A DNA stretch of 47,077 nt from Melioribacteraceae bacterium (GTDB lineage: Bacteria > Bacteroidota > Ignavibacteria > Ignavibacteriales > Melioribacteraceae): the NCBI GenBank assembly GCA_016927595.1, contig JAFGMI010000033.1, positions 1 to 47,077 on the forward strand. Reading direction: 5' to 3'. The stretch's first letter is position 1. Each line of letters begins with the position of its first letter. The notes under the pieces were generated by a model that had not been told where the DNA came from, searched no databases, and worked only from the letters and a program-made list of their open reading frames with translations. Positions 1 through 7,701 of this stretch are shown piece after piece. The position numbers and the translations under genes were made by a program.

Positions 1-4
1 TTAT

Positions 5-49
5 TCATGCTGAGCGTGGCTGCCAAAGGCAGGCACAGTCGAAGCATGA
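5..49. repeat. REP-like imperfect palindrome
   Basis: A long hairpin can be read directly. The outer arms TCATGCT (5-11) and AGCATGA (43-49) pair perfectly. The inner arms GTGGCTGCC (16-24) and GGCAGGCAC (28-36) pair with one mismatch around an AAA loop. The stretches GAGC and GTCGA between the arms recur in the hairpin at 16561-16586, which has different outer arms that still pair, so both belong to one family. It lies just downstream of the GH3 gene, in the position typical of intergenic REP elements. No transposase of the REP-associated type is in the window. Confidence 0.7.
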
Positions 50-88
50 GGTCGAAGCATGAGGTCGAAGCATGAAATCGAAGCATTA
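38..88. repeat. 13-bp tandem repeat grown from a hairpin arm
   Basis: Three copies of a 13-bp unit, GTCGAAGCATGAG (38-50, 51-63 and 64-76, the last ending in A), are followed by a partial fourth copy at 77-88. The unit is the right arm of the palindrome at 5-49, so the arm appears to have been duplicated in tandem, probably by replication slippage. It is intergenic and has no coding role. Confidence 0.85.
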
Positions 89-125
89 TTACAAACCTTC
101 GCTTAAGAATTCCGGATTATTCATA

Positions 126-2276
126 TTACCTCAATGTTACCCTGGATGATAGTTTAATATTTGCCGATGATGAACCTATCAGTATATCAAATTCTCCTGG
201 CTCAGTTTTCCAGGCTTTTGTTTCAGCATCCCAGAACGAAAAATCTTTTTCCTCCAGTGATATTCTAACTCCTTTACTCTCGCCCGGATTCAGAAATATC
301 TTTATAAATCCTTTCAGTTCTTTCACGGGACGGACAACAGCGGCTTCTATATCGCCGACATAAAGCTGCGCTGTTTCGTATCCTGCAACATTTCCCACAT
401 TAGTTAGTTTGAACTCAACTTCCAGTGATTCTCCCTTTTCAATTTCATCATGAGATACCTCGAGATCAGCATATTCAAAAACGGTATATGAAAGACCATA
501 ACCAAACGGGTAAAGCGGTTCGATCTTTTTAGCCTCGTACCAGCGGTAACCAACAAAAACACCTTCATCATATTTAATATCAGTTATCGGAAAATCCATT
601 TCCATATCTATATCCCAATCCGACCGAAGGTCATACCCCTCCGGCAAATAGCCGTAACCCGGTGAATCCTCGAACTTCTTTTCAAGGGTCATGGGCAGCT
701 TGCCCGAAGGATTAATTTTACCCGAAATAATCTCTGCCAAAGCGATATTCCCGTTCTGACCGAGATACCATGAATACAGTATAGCTGCTGCTTTATCGTT
801 CCATTCGGTCATTTTTATTCCGCTCCCGGAATTTACTATAACAACGGTATTAGGATTCAGAGCTACTGTTTCAAGCACTCTGTTTTCCATTTCTTCTTCA
901 AGTTCAAACGGTCTGTCGGCGCCTTCAGTATCCATAGTACCGATACTGAGAAGAACAATATCTGCCGATTGTATTTGTTCATCGGAAGGATTTTTAACAT
1001 AATCGAGTTTGTCACCGAATTCATTTTTAAAAGCTTCAAGCATCGAAATTACGTTATAACCTTCAACGTATGCAGAGCCGCCGCCATGTGCCAGTTTTTC
1101 AACAAAATATCCGGTTAATAATATTTTCCTTTCGTCTTTTACGGGCAAAATACTATTCTCGTTTTTCAGAAGTACTATTGCTTCACGTGCCGTTTCTAAC
1201 GCAACCTGTTCATGCTGTTCAAAATTCATTAAATATTTTTCATCCTTAACTGGTCGGTCGTATAATCCCATGGCAATGCAAGTTCGAATCGTACCTTTAA
1301 CCATTCTGTCGATATCTTCCTCTGTTACTCTGCATTCGTCGATCAGTCTTTTAGCATTTGCCTTAACAAGTATATTCCCGCGATCCTGGAATACTTTTCT
1401 CGCCATAATCGGGTCGCCCGGCATTTCAAGATTCAATCCCGATTTGATAGTTTTTTCCGGATCCCATGTCGACCACCAATCCGACATCACCAGCCATTTG
1501 AATCCGAGCTGTTCGCGAAGCAGACTGTCAATTACGTAACGGCTCTGCCCCGCCCATTCATTATTAACCTGGTTATAAGCCGTCATCACAGCCATTGCTC
1601 CTGCGTCGATACCGGCTTTAAAAGCAGGTAAGTATATTTCATGCAGCGTACGTTCATCAACAATAGCATTTGTAGTACGCCGATGGTATTCGTTATTGTT
1701 AGCTACGAAATGTTTCAGTGTTGCGATTGTGCCTGCACTCTGAACACCGGTTACATAATTTTCAATCATTCTTGCTGCCAGAAACGGATCTTCACCGAAG
1801 TATTCGAAGTTCCTGCCGTTTTGCGAGATTCTGTAAATGTTCATTCCCGGACCCAGTAGAACGGCGATATCACCTGCGCGGCATTCTTCGCCGACACTCT
1901 TAGCATAACTGTGCGCTAGCTCTGTGTTCCAAGTAGCTGTTAATGCAAGTGGACAAGGAAAAGCAACCGATTTTTCCATCGCGTCGCTTAAATCTTTGCG
2001 TATGTGAACACCCTGTGTTGCGTCGGACAGATAAAGCTGCGGTATATCGTATTGTTCGAACCCTTTTATATAAAAGCTATTATGTCCGCCAGCCATTTCA
2101 ATTTTTTCTTCGATGGACATCTTTGCAACTATACTGTCGGCTCTTTTACCGGCTTCCTCATAGCTTATCACCGGTTTGAATGGTTCAAATTTTTCTTTTT
2201 CAAAATTTTCAGAATCGCAGTTGTTTATGCTTATGGTCATAGATAATACCGTGAGAATTGTTAATAACTTTTTCAT
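126..2276 (-). CDS. Exported glycoside hydrolase family 3 beta-glucosidase
   Basis: Predicted to remove terminal beta-linked glucose (or a related sugar) from oligosaccharides outside the cytoplasm. The N-terminus is a signal sequence of about 19 residues followed by Cys20. That could be a lipidated cysteine, but the preceding INN is a poor lipobox. The GH3 N-terminal barrel is clear: the KHFVANN substrate-binding motif lies near residue 188, and the VMSDWW motif near 263-268 carries the nucleophile Asp266. The second domain holds TEGADRPFE, where GH3 enzymes carry the acid/base glutamate. A fibronectin type III-like domain closes the protein from about residue 600. At 716 residues it is full length. 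It is the first gene of its strand here, divergent from the Memo-like gene with about 100 bp between them. Specificity within GH3 (glucosidase or xylosidase) cannot be fixed from sequence alone. Confidence 0.9.
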   Translation of the reverse strand: MKKLLTILTVLSMTISINNCDSENFEKEKFEPFKPVISYEEAGKRADSIVAKMSIEEKIEMAGGHNSFYIKGFEQYDIPQLYLSDATQGVHIRKDLSDAMEKSVAFPCPLALTATWNTELAHSYAKSVGEECRAGDIAVLLGPGMNIYRISQNGRNFEYFGEDPFLAARMIENYVTGVQSAGTIATLKHFVANNNEYHRRTTNAIVDERTLHEIYLPAFKAGIDAGAMAVMTAYNQVNNEWAGQSRYVIDSLLREQLGFKWLVMSDWWSTWDPEKTIKSGLNLEMPGDPIMARKVFQDRGNILVKANAKRLIDECRVTEEDIDRMVKGTIRTCIAMGLYDRPVKDEKYLMNFEQHEQVALETAREAIVLLKNENSILPVKDERKILLTGYFVEKLAHGGGSAYVEGYNVISMLEAFKNEFGDKLDYVKNPSDEQIQSADIVLLSIGTMDTEGADRPFELEEEMENRVLETVALNPNTVVIVNSGSGIKMTEWNDKAAAILYSWYLGQNGNIALAEIISGKINPSGKLPMTLEKKFEDSPGYGYLPEGYDLRSDWDIDMEMDFPITDIKYDEGVFVGYRWYEAKKIEPLYPFGYGLSYTVFEYADLEVSHDEIEKGESLEVEFKLTNVGNVAGYETAQLYVGDIEAAVVRPVKELKGFIKIFLNPGESKGVRISLEEKDFSFWDAETKAWKTEPGEFDILIGSSSANIKLSSRVTLR

Positions 2277-2382
2277 GATGTCCTCATGATTTTGAACGGC
2301 TTTAAATATAATTAAATTATAGATCGAGTGTTTGAAATAAACTGTAAATTAGGGCTGCCGGTAAAATTTTATTAGTTTGAAA

Positions 2383-3483
2383 ATGATAACGGAGATTAAA
2401 ATACTTCCGACCAGAAACATAATTATTGCAATCTGCTTAACTATTGTATTTTATATTTCATTAAGCAGTAAAATTTATTCCCAGGAAATACGACCCATCC
2501 GGGATGATGTGGGCTTTTGCTGGACCGTTGAAGAAATCAACATGCTTATGAAGCTCCTTGCTGAAAATGATAAAAGTAATTTTCCCTCCGAAAACCTTAT
2601 CGCAGCAATTACTCCGCATGACGATTTTTTGTACGCGGGAATGGTCTATGCGCCTTTGTTTAAACTGATAAACTCGAAAGAAGTTGTAATCTTCGGTGTT
2701 ACACATGGGACTGCAAGACACGCAATGAACGATCCGCAAAACATTTTAATACTCGATGAGTATGATTTCTGGAAAGGTCCATATAAAAATGTTAAGATTT
2801 CGCCGCTACGTGAAAAAATAAAAGCTGAATTGGAAAGTTCATATTTTATAGTAAGCAATAAAGCGCACAGCGTTGAACATTCAATTGAAGCATTAATACC
2901 ATTTCTTCAGTATTACAACAGGAATATAAGGATTATGCCCATAATGGTAACACAAATGTCTCTTGAAAGAATGAATAAAATTAGCAGTAGCCTCTCCGAC
3001 ATTATGATCAACTACATGAATTTCAATAATCTTAAACCGGGTAAAGATATTTTCTTCTTAATTTCAAGCGATGCAAATCATTACGGTGAGGATTTCGACA
3101 ACGCTAAATTCGGGGAAGATTTAAACGCACATGAGAAGGCAACCAGCCTCGATAAACAAATTGCGGAAGAATCTTTCAGCGGTGAAATAACAGATGCGCG
3201 TATTAAAAGCGTTGCCGGTAAATTATGGAAAAGCGATAATAATAAGGATATCTCTTTGTTATGGTGCGGCAGATATACTATTGTATTCGGACTTTCAACC
3301 GTTTCGCAAATTGCATTCAAACTCGGATCGGGAAATATTTCCGGAAAAGTATTTAAATACTCGGATACATTTACGGAAGGCGTTCTCCCACTTAAAGGGA
3401 CAACTCTCGGGATAACTGCTCCTTTTTCATTGAAGCACTGGGTAGGATTTTTTAGCGCGGGATTTTATATAAATCGCAACTGA
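2383..3483 (+). CDS. Memo-family protein (AmmeMemoRadiSam system protein B) with N-terminal export signal
   Basis: Belongs to the MEMO1 family, whose fold resembles class III extradiol dioxygenases and whose human member binds copper or iron. The metal-site residues are present: PHDDFLYAG (His79 from this start), VTHGT (His108), SSDANHYG (His233) and LLWCGRY (Cys295). EHSIEALIPFL, also typical of the family, is present. ATG at 2383 is preferred over an in-frame TTG two codons upstream. The first ~33 residues form a hydrophobic segment ending near YSQ, so the protein is probably exported or membrane-anchored, whereas most Memo proteins are cytosolic. The radical-SAM and AMMECR1 partners that name the system are absent nearby. 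The biochemical role is unknown. Confidence 0.82.
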   Translation: MITEIKILPTRNIIIAICLTIVFYISLSSKIYSQEIRPIRDDVGFCWTVEEINMLMKLLAENDKSNFPSENLIAAITPHDDFLYAGMVYAPLFKLINSKEVVIFGVTHGTARHAMNDPQNILILDEYDFWKGPYKNVKISPLREKIKAELESSYFIVSNKAHSVEHSIEALIPFLQYYNRNIRIMPIMVTQMSLERMNKISSSLSDIMINYMNFNNLKPGKDIFFLISSDANHYGEDFDNAKFGEDLNAHEKATSLDKQIAEESFSGEITDARIKSVAGKLWKSDNNKDISLLWCGRYTIVFGLSTVSQIAFKLGSGNISGKVFKYSDTFTEGVLPLKGTTLGITAPFSLKHWVGFFSAGFYINRN

Positions 3484-3554
3484 ATATTTTTGCCGCATTG
3501 TTTTATAACTGATTCAGATTTCCTTCGTCTTAATACATTATTGATTTGAAGAAA

Positions 3555-4742
3555 ATGGCTGTAAAACAAAGATTATATTATATCGACTGGTTAAGAGTAA
3601 TTGCATTTCTTTTGTTGATATTATATCACACCGGAATGTTTTTCGTACCCTGGAATTTCCATTTTAAAAACGGTGAAACCAGTGAATTATTTGAACTATG
3701 GATGGTTCCTCTAAATCAGTTCCGATTGCCGCTGCTTTTTATAATTTCCGGAATGGGCGTATATTTTGCAATTAACTCAAGAAACTCGCTGGGATTTATT
3801 AAAGAAAGATCGACACGTTTGCTGCTTCCATTGATGTTCGGTATGGCGGTGATTATACCGCCACAGATTTATTTCGAACGCCTGACGCAAAATGTTCAGT
3901 ACGAAAGTTATTTCCAGTTCTGGAGAACAGTTTTTGATTTCGTACCCTACCCGGAAGGAGGCAGTCTAAGCTGGCATCATCTATGGTACATACTATACAT
4001 ATTCATTTATTCACTGTTTACTCTGCCGCTGCTAAACTACCTTAAAAGAAATTCCTCGATCAAATTGAAGGAAAAACTTTATTCTTTCTTTTCAAAACCG
4101 GGAAGAATTTATTTTCTTGGAATACCAGTGCTTCTTATATACTATTCAATGGCTCCTTTCTTCCCTACGACACACGGCTTAATCGACGACTGGTATAACT
4201 TAACCTACTCTTTCCTATTCTTTTTATACGGTATTATTGTTATTTCGGTAAAAGACATGTGGGATATATTAGAAAATCAGAGAAAGCTTTCGTTGAAAAT
4301 AGCCCTTGTCCCATTTGCATTTCTATTGTTGTTTGTCTGGGGACCGACCTTTGAGATAATGAATGAAGACACCGTTACATTTTTCTTTTTATACGGTTTT
4401 TTAAAAATAACATTTATTACTGCATTTTTACTGACCATACTCGGTTATTCTCGTAAGCTCTTTAACATTAAAAACAAATTTATTATTTACGCTACCGAAG
4501 CAGTATATCCGTTTTATATTCTGCATCAAACAATAATGATGATATTCGGTTATTATATACTTCAACTGCCTTTAGGAATTTTACCGAAATTCACAGCTGT
4601 TGTAATTGTAACATTCGGCGGAAGCTGGTTAACGTACGAAGTATTAATAAAAAGATTTAACCCGATGCGTTCGCTTTTTGGTATTAAGCCGCTTGACAAA
4701 AACAACAGGTTAAACGTCATTTCCGCAGCCGAAGGTGATTAA
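3555..4742 (+). CDS. Membrane acyltransferase, acyltransferase 3 family
   Basis: A polytopic inner-membrane protein of about 395 residues with roughly ten hydrophobic segments. It opens with YIDWLRVIAFLLLILYHTG, the signature of the acyltransferase 3 family, which transfers acyl groups such as acetyl or succinyl to extracytoplasmic glycans. A second family-like stretch, RLPLLFIISGMGVYF, follows near residue 60. SWHHLWYILYIF near 140 matches the OpgC-like subgroup. ATG at 3555 is more likely than TTG at 3546, which would add only three residues; there is no strong ribosome binding site for either. It follows the Memo-like gene by about 70 bp on the same strand and could be co-transcribed. The acyl acceptor is unknown. 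Confidence 0.82.
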   Translation: MAVKQRLYYIDWLRVIAFLLLILYHTGMFFVPWNFHFKNGETSELFELWMVPLNQFRLPLLFIISGMGVYFAINSRNSLGFIKERSTRLLLPLMFGMAVIIPPQIYFERLTQNVQYESYFQFWRTVFDFVPYPEGGSLSWHHLWYILYIFIYSLFTLPLLNYLKRNSSIKLKEKLYSFFSKPGRIYFLGIPVLLIYYSMAPFFPTTHGLIDDWYNLTYSFLFFLYGIIVISVKDMWDILENQRKLSLKIALVPFAFLLLFVWGPTFEIMNEDTVTFFFLYGFLKITFITAFLLTILGYSRKLFNIKNKFIIYATEAVYPFYILHQTIMMIFGYYILQLPLGILPKFTAVVIVTFGGSWLTYEVLIKRFNPMRSLFGIKPLDKNNRLNVISAAEGD

Positions 4743-4813
4743 ATTTTAACGACCTGCCAATAAGATGATAATAGTTAATTTTCGTAACTTTAATTTTTAA
4801 TTTAATTATCACA

Positions 4814-6082
4814 ATGAATGACTGTAATATGGAAAAAATCAATATAAACGTTACTTCTGAAATCGGTGACCTTGAAGCCGTAATAATTCACACCCCGGGA
4901 CCAGAGGTGGAAAACATGACCCCGATGAATGCCGAGCGGGCGCTCTACAGCGATATTCTTAATCTGTCAGAAGCCGCAAAAGAGTACTCACAATTCAAAA
5001 CGATTTTAAAAATGCACTCCCGTGTTCTTGAAGTTGCGAAACTGCTGGAGGATATTTTAGATTCGGAATCCGTTAAAGAAAAACTTCTTTCAAAGATTTG
5101 CTCGAATGAAAATATGTTTAACCGGAAAAAAGAATTCATGTTGCTTTCATCCAAAGAGCTTGCACGGAATTTAATCGAAGGTGTCGAACTTAAACGGAAC
5201 ACACTCACAAATTTTCTCAGCAGCGAGAGATTTTTTCTTCTCCCCCTTCATAATTTCTTTTTTACAAGAGACGCCTCGGCCGCAATAAATGACCAGGTGA
5301 TGATAAGCCGTATGGCAAACAGCGTCCGGGAGAGAGAAGCTATAATAATGGAAGCCGTTTTTAATTATCATCCCCTGCTGCAGGCACAGACACACAATCC
5401 TGCAAGCGAAGTTAATTTTAATCCATCGATTACTCTTGAAGGAGGAGATATACTTATTGCCCGAAACGATGTTCTGATAATAGGCAACAGCATGCGTACC
5501 ACAACACAGGGAATTGATTATATACTGGAAAATGTTAAAAACAGAAAAAAGATTAAATATATAATTGTACAGGAACTGCCCAAGACACCAGAATCTTTTA
5601 TTCATCTTGATATGGTTTTTACATTTCTTTCTGAAAACGAGGTGATGGTTTATGAACCTGTTGTATTGAATCCCAACCAGTTTAAAACCATCCTTATTGA
5701 ACTTCGCAATGACGATGTTATAATCACCGAACAAAGAGACATCCTCGAAGTACTTAAAAAACTCCGCTTTGATATTAAACCTGTCTGGTGTGGTGGAAAG
5801 TCCGATCCCTGGATTCAGGAACGAGAGCAGTGGCACAGCGGGGCAAATCTTTTTGCTCTGGCACCGGGAAAAATGATTGCATATGGCAGGAATATTCATA
5901 CGCTGGAAGAGATGAACAAGAATGGATACGAAATAATTAAAGCGAACGATATTATTAAGAGAAAAAAAGAACTGAAAAATTATAATAAATATGTTGTTAC
6001 AATTGACAGTTCAGAACTATCGCGCGGGGGCGGCGGATGCCGGTGCATGACAATGCCCATCAGACGAAAACAAGTCTCATAA
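4814..6082 (+). CDS. arcA: Arginine deiminase
   Basis: Hydrolyses L-arginine to citrulline and ammonia in the cytoplasm. The guanidino-modifying core is complete: FTRDAS with Asp153, LEGGDIL (208-214), the catalytic HLD pair His264 and Asp266, and the C-terminal SRGGGGCRCMTMP, in which Cys411 aligns with the nucleophile. The length of 422 is normal for the family. There is a second cysteine (Cys409) two residues before the nucleophile. No ornithine carbamoyltransferase, carbamate kinase or arginine/ornithine antiporter lies next to it, so the usual ATP-yielding arc operon is not seen here. It is convergent with the HypD-like gene, with 45 bp between the stop codons. Start at 4814; an in-frame ATG at 4829 is possible. 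Confidence 0.93.
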   Translation: MNDCNMEKININVTSEIGDLEAVIIHTPGPEVENMTPMNAERALYSDILNLSEAAKEYSQFKTILKMHSRVLEVAKLLEDILDSESVKEKLLSKICSNENMFNRKKEFMLLSSKELARNLIEGVELKRNTLTNFLSSERFFLLPLHNFFFTRDASAAINDQVMISRMANSVREREAIIMEAVFNYHPLLQAQTHNPASEVNFNPSITLEGGDILIARNDVLIIGNSMRTTTQGIDYILENVKNRKKIKYIIVQELPKTPESFIHLDMVFTFLSENEVMVYEPVVLNPNQFKTILIELRNDDVIITEQRDILEVLKKLRFDIKPVWCGGKSDPWIQEREQWHSGANLFALAPGKMIAYGRNIHTLEEMNKNGYEIIKANDIIKRKKELKNYNKYVVTIDSSELSRGGGGCRCMTMPIRRKQVS

Positions 6083-6127
6083 ATTTTTCAGCGTTTGTTC
6101 TGTATACTGACACCTGGTTAGGATTTT

Positions 6128-7219
6128 TCACCGGTCTTTTCTTTTATAGTGAAAATACGCTGCGCATGCTCCTTTAGAAGATACCATTGGTGCGCCAAGC
6201 GGATGTTCAGGAGTACATTGTTTTGCGAAAGCCGGGCATTCCGGGGGTGTTATTTTCCCCTGCATAATAATGCCGGCGATACATAAATCCGATTCCTCTT
6301 CTTCCTGCGATTCAACTTTAAACTCTTGTTCAGCATCGAAGGCTTTATATCTTTCGGTTATTTTATAACCGCTGTCAGGTATTACGCCGATTCCCCTCCA
6401 CTTTCTGTCGGTCACATCAAATACATCTTCCATCACCTCTTTTGCGCCGAGATTACCCAGACAATTAACCGCTCTGGTGTATTGATTTTCAACTTCGTAT
6501 TTTCCTTCCTCAAGCTGTTTAACGGTCATGTAAATTCCGTGTAGTATATCATTGAGTTCAAAGCCTGTAACCACTATCGGAACTCTGAAATCATCTGCGA
6601 TTGGTATATATTGTCCGTAACCCATAACGCTGCACATATCCCCCGGTGCCAGAATGCCCTCAATTCTGCTTTCTTTATCTGAAAGAAGAAATTTAATTGC
6701 CGGCGGCAGAAGCAAATGCGAACAAAGTATAAAATAGTTGGGCAGCTTCTTGAGTTTAGCGGCTTTAATTGACATGGCATTTTCTGGTGCATTAGTTTCA
6801 AATCCGACACCGAAGAAGACAACTCTTTTGCCGGGATTTTCCTCTGCAATCTTTACTGCATCAAGTGGTGATTGCACAGCCCGAATGTCGCAGCCCTTTG
6901 ATTTAACCGACAATAAATCTTTCTTTGAACCGGGCACGCGAAGCATGTCGCCGAATGATGTGAATATTACATCATTGAGTCCGGCGATAAGAATTGCTTT
7001 GTCTATCATTTCCAGAGGTGTAACACCCGCCGGACAGCCCGGACCGTGAATTATTCTGATTTTTTCGGGCAACCGATTCTGAATGTTGTTCTTAAGTATT
7101 GTGAGAGTCTGATCACCACAGGTTTCCATTATATTCCACGGACGAGTTGTAATTTCTTTAAGTTTATTTAAAAACCTTTCCGCGGTTTTAGGATCTCTGA
7201 TTTCGTTTACATATTCCAT
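6128..7219 (-). CDS. hypD: HypD-family protein with altered ligand-assembly motifs
   Basis: Full-length match (363 aa) to HypD, the scaffold that with HypC builds the Fe(CN)2CO group of [NiFe] hydrogenases. The four C-terminal cysteines that hold the [4Fe-4S] cluster are all present with the classical spacing CX14CX6CX16C (Cys313, 328, 335, 352), and FFGVGFET and TPPECP are well kept. Two signature motifs have changed. Classical CGGHTH is CGDQTL here: Cys34 is kept but the His is Gln37. Classical GPGCPVC is GPGCPAG: Cys62 is kept and its partner cysteine is Gly65. GFxAPGHVS is also changed to GILAPGDMCS. No hypA, B, C, E, F or hydrogenase gene is nearby. ATG at 7219 has GGTGATG just upstream. 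It may be a divergent maturation factor or a paralogue with a new role; the family assignment itself is secure. Confidence 0.88.
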   Translation of the reverse strand: MEYVNEIRDPKTAERFLNKLKEITTRPWNIMETCGDQTLTILKNNIQNRLPEKIRIIHGPGCPAGVTPLEMIDKAILIAGLNDVIFTSFGDMLRVPGSKKDLLSVKSKGCDIRAVQSPLDAVKIAEENPGKRVVFFGVGFETNAPENAMSIKAAKLKKLPNYFILCSHLLLPPAIKFLLSDKESRIEGILAPGDMCSVMGYGQYIPIADDFRVPIVVTGFELNDILHGIYMTVKQLEEGKYEVENQYTRAVNCLGNLGAKEVMEDVFDVTDRKWRGIGVIPDSGYKITERYKAFDAEQEFKVESQEEEESDLCIAGIIMQGKITPPECPAFAKQCTPEHPLGAPMVSSKGACAAYFHYKRKDR

Positions 7220-7701
7220 TCATCACCAGATATTTTTCATTTCAACGATACGGTATTTTTTAGGTAATGCTTATTTTGAAAACATCTTCCGCTTAATATA
7301 ACTTTTCCGGGTCAAATTAATTGTGAGCTATTAAAATAATTCCTGTAATTATATTGTGAATTCTTGCAGCTGGGTAATCTTGTTTGAATAAGCCGCGATG
7401 TATTGAGTTGTTATATTATTGTTTCCTGCGCCATTTCATGTTCGTGCATAATTAACCGTCTTTAACTATGACGGGATTAATATAAGAATTTTATAAGTAT
7501 AAAACCTATGCTCACAATAAATGGAAATTTTACAAACCAATTAATAATTAGTTAACTCACTACTCTTTATAATTATCCTGAATAATATTTCTCTGAAGAA
7601 TATTTATTTTGTTTTATATAACAGAACTCATATTGAGGCTACCTAAACAGACAGCTGGCTTGAATATGTTAACAATATTTGTGGCTGGATTAATTTATCG
7701 T
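7220..7701. other. 482-bp intergenic region upstream of the hypD-like gene
   Basis: AT-rich spacer between the copA stop codon and the hypD-like start, both on the minus strand. I found no tRNA, no coding frame of useful length and no HypC-like small ORF. It should contain the promoter of the hypD-like gene, but no convincing promoter could be placed. A weak palindrome, AATATGTTAACAATATT, lies close to the copA end. Confidence 0.6.

Noticed and set aside
38-88. CRISPR-like repeats
   Set aside because: The 13-bp units are contiguous with no spacers, and no cas gene is present; this is a simple tandem repeat.
5171-5899. 242-residue open frame on the minus strand
   Set aside because: It lies wholly inside arcA, whose catalytic motifs are all intact, and its own translation has no recognisable domain.
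7655-7680. Operator-like palindrome near the copA end
   Set aside because: AATATGTTAACAATATT is imperfect, lies far from any start codon, and is expected by chance in DNA this AT-rich.
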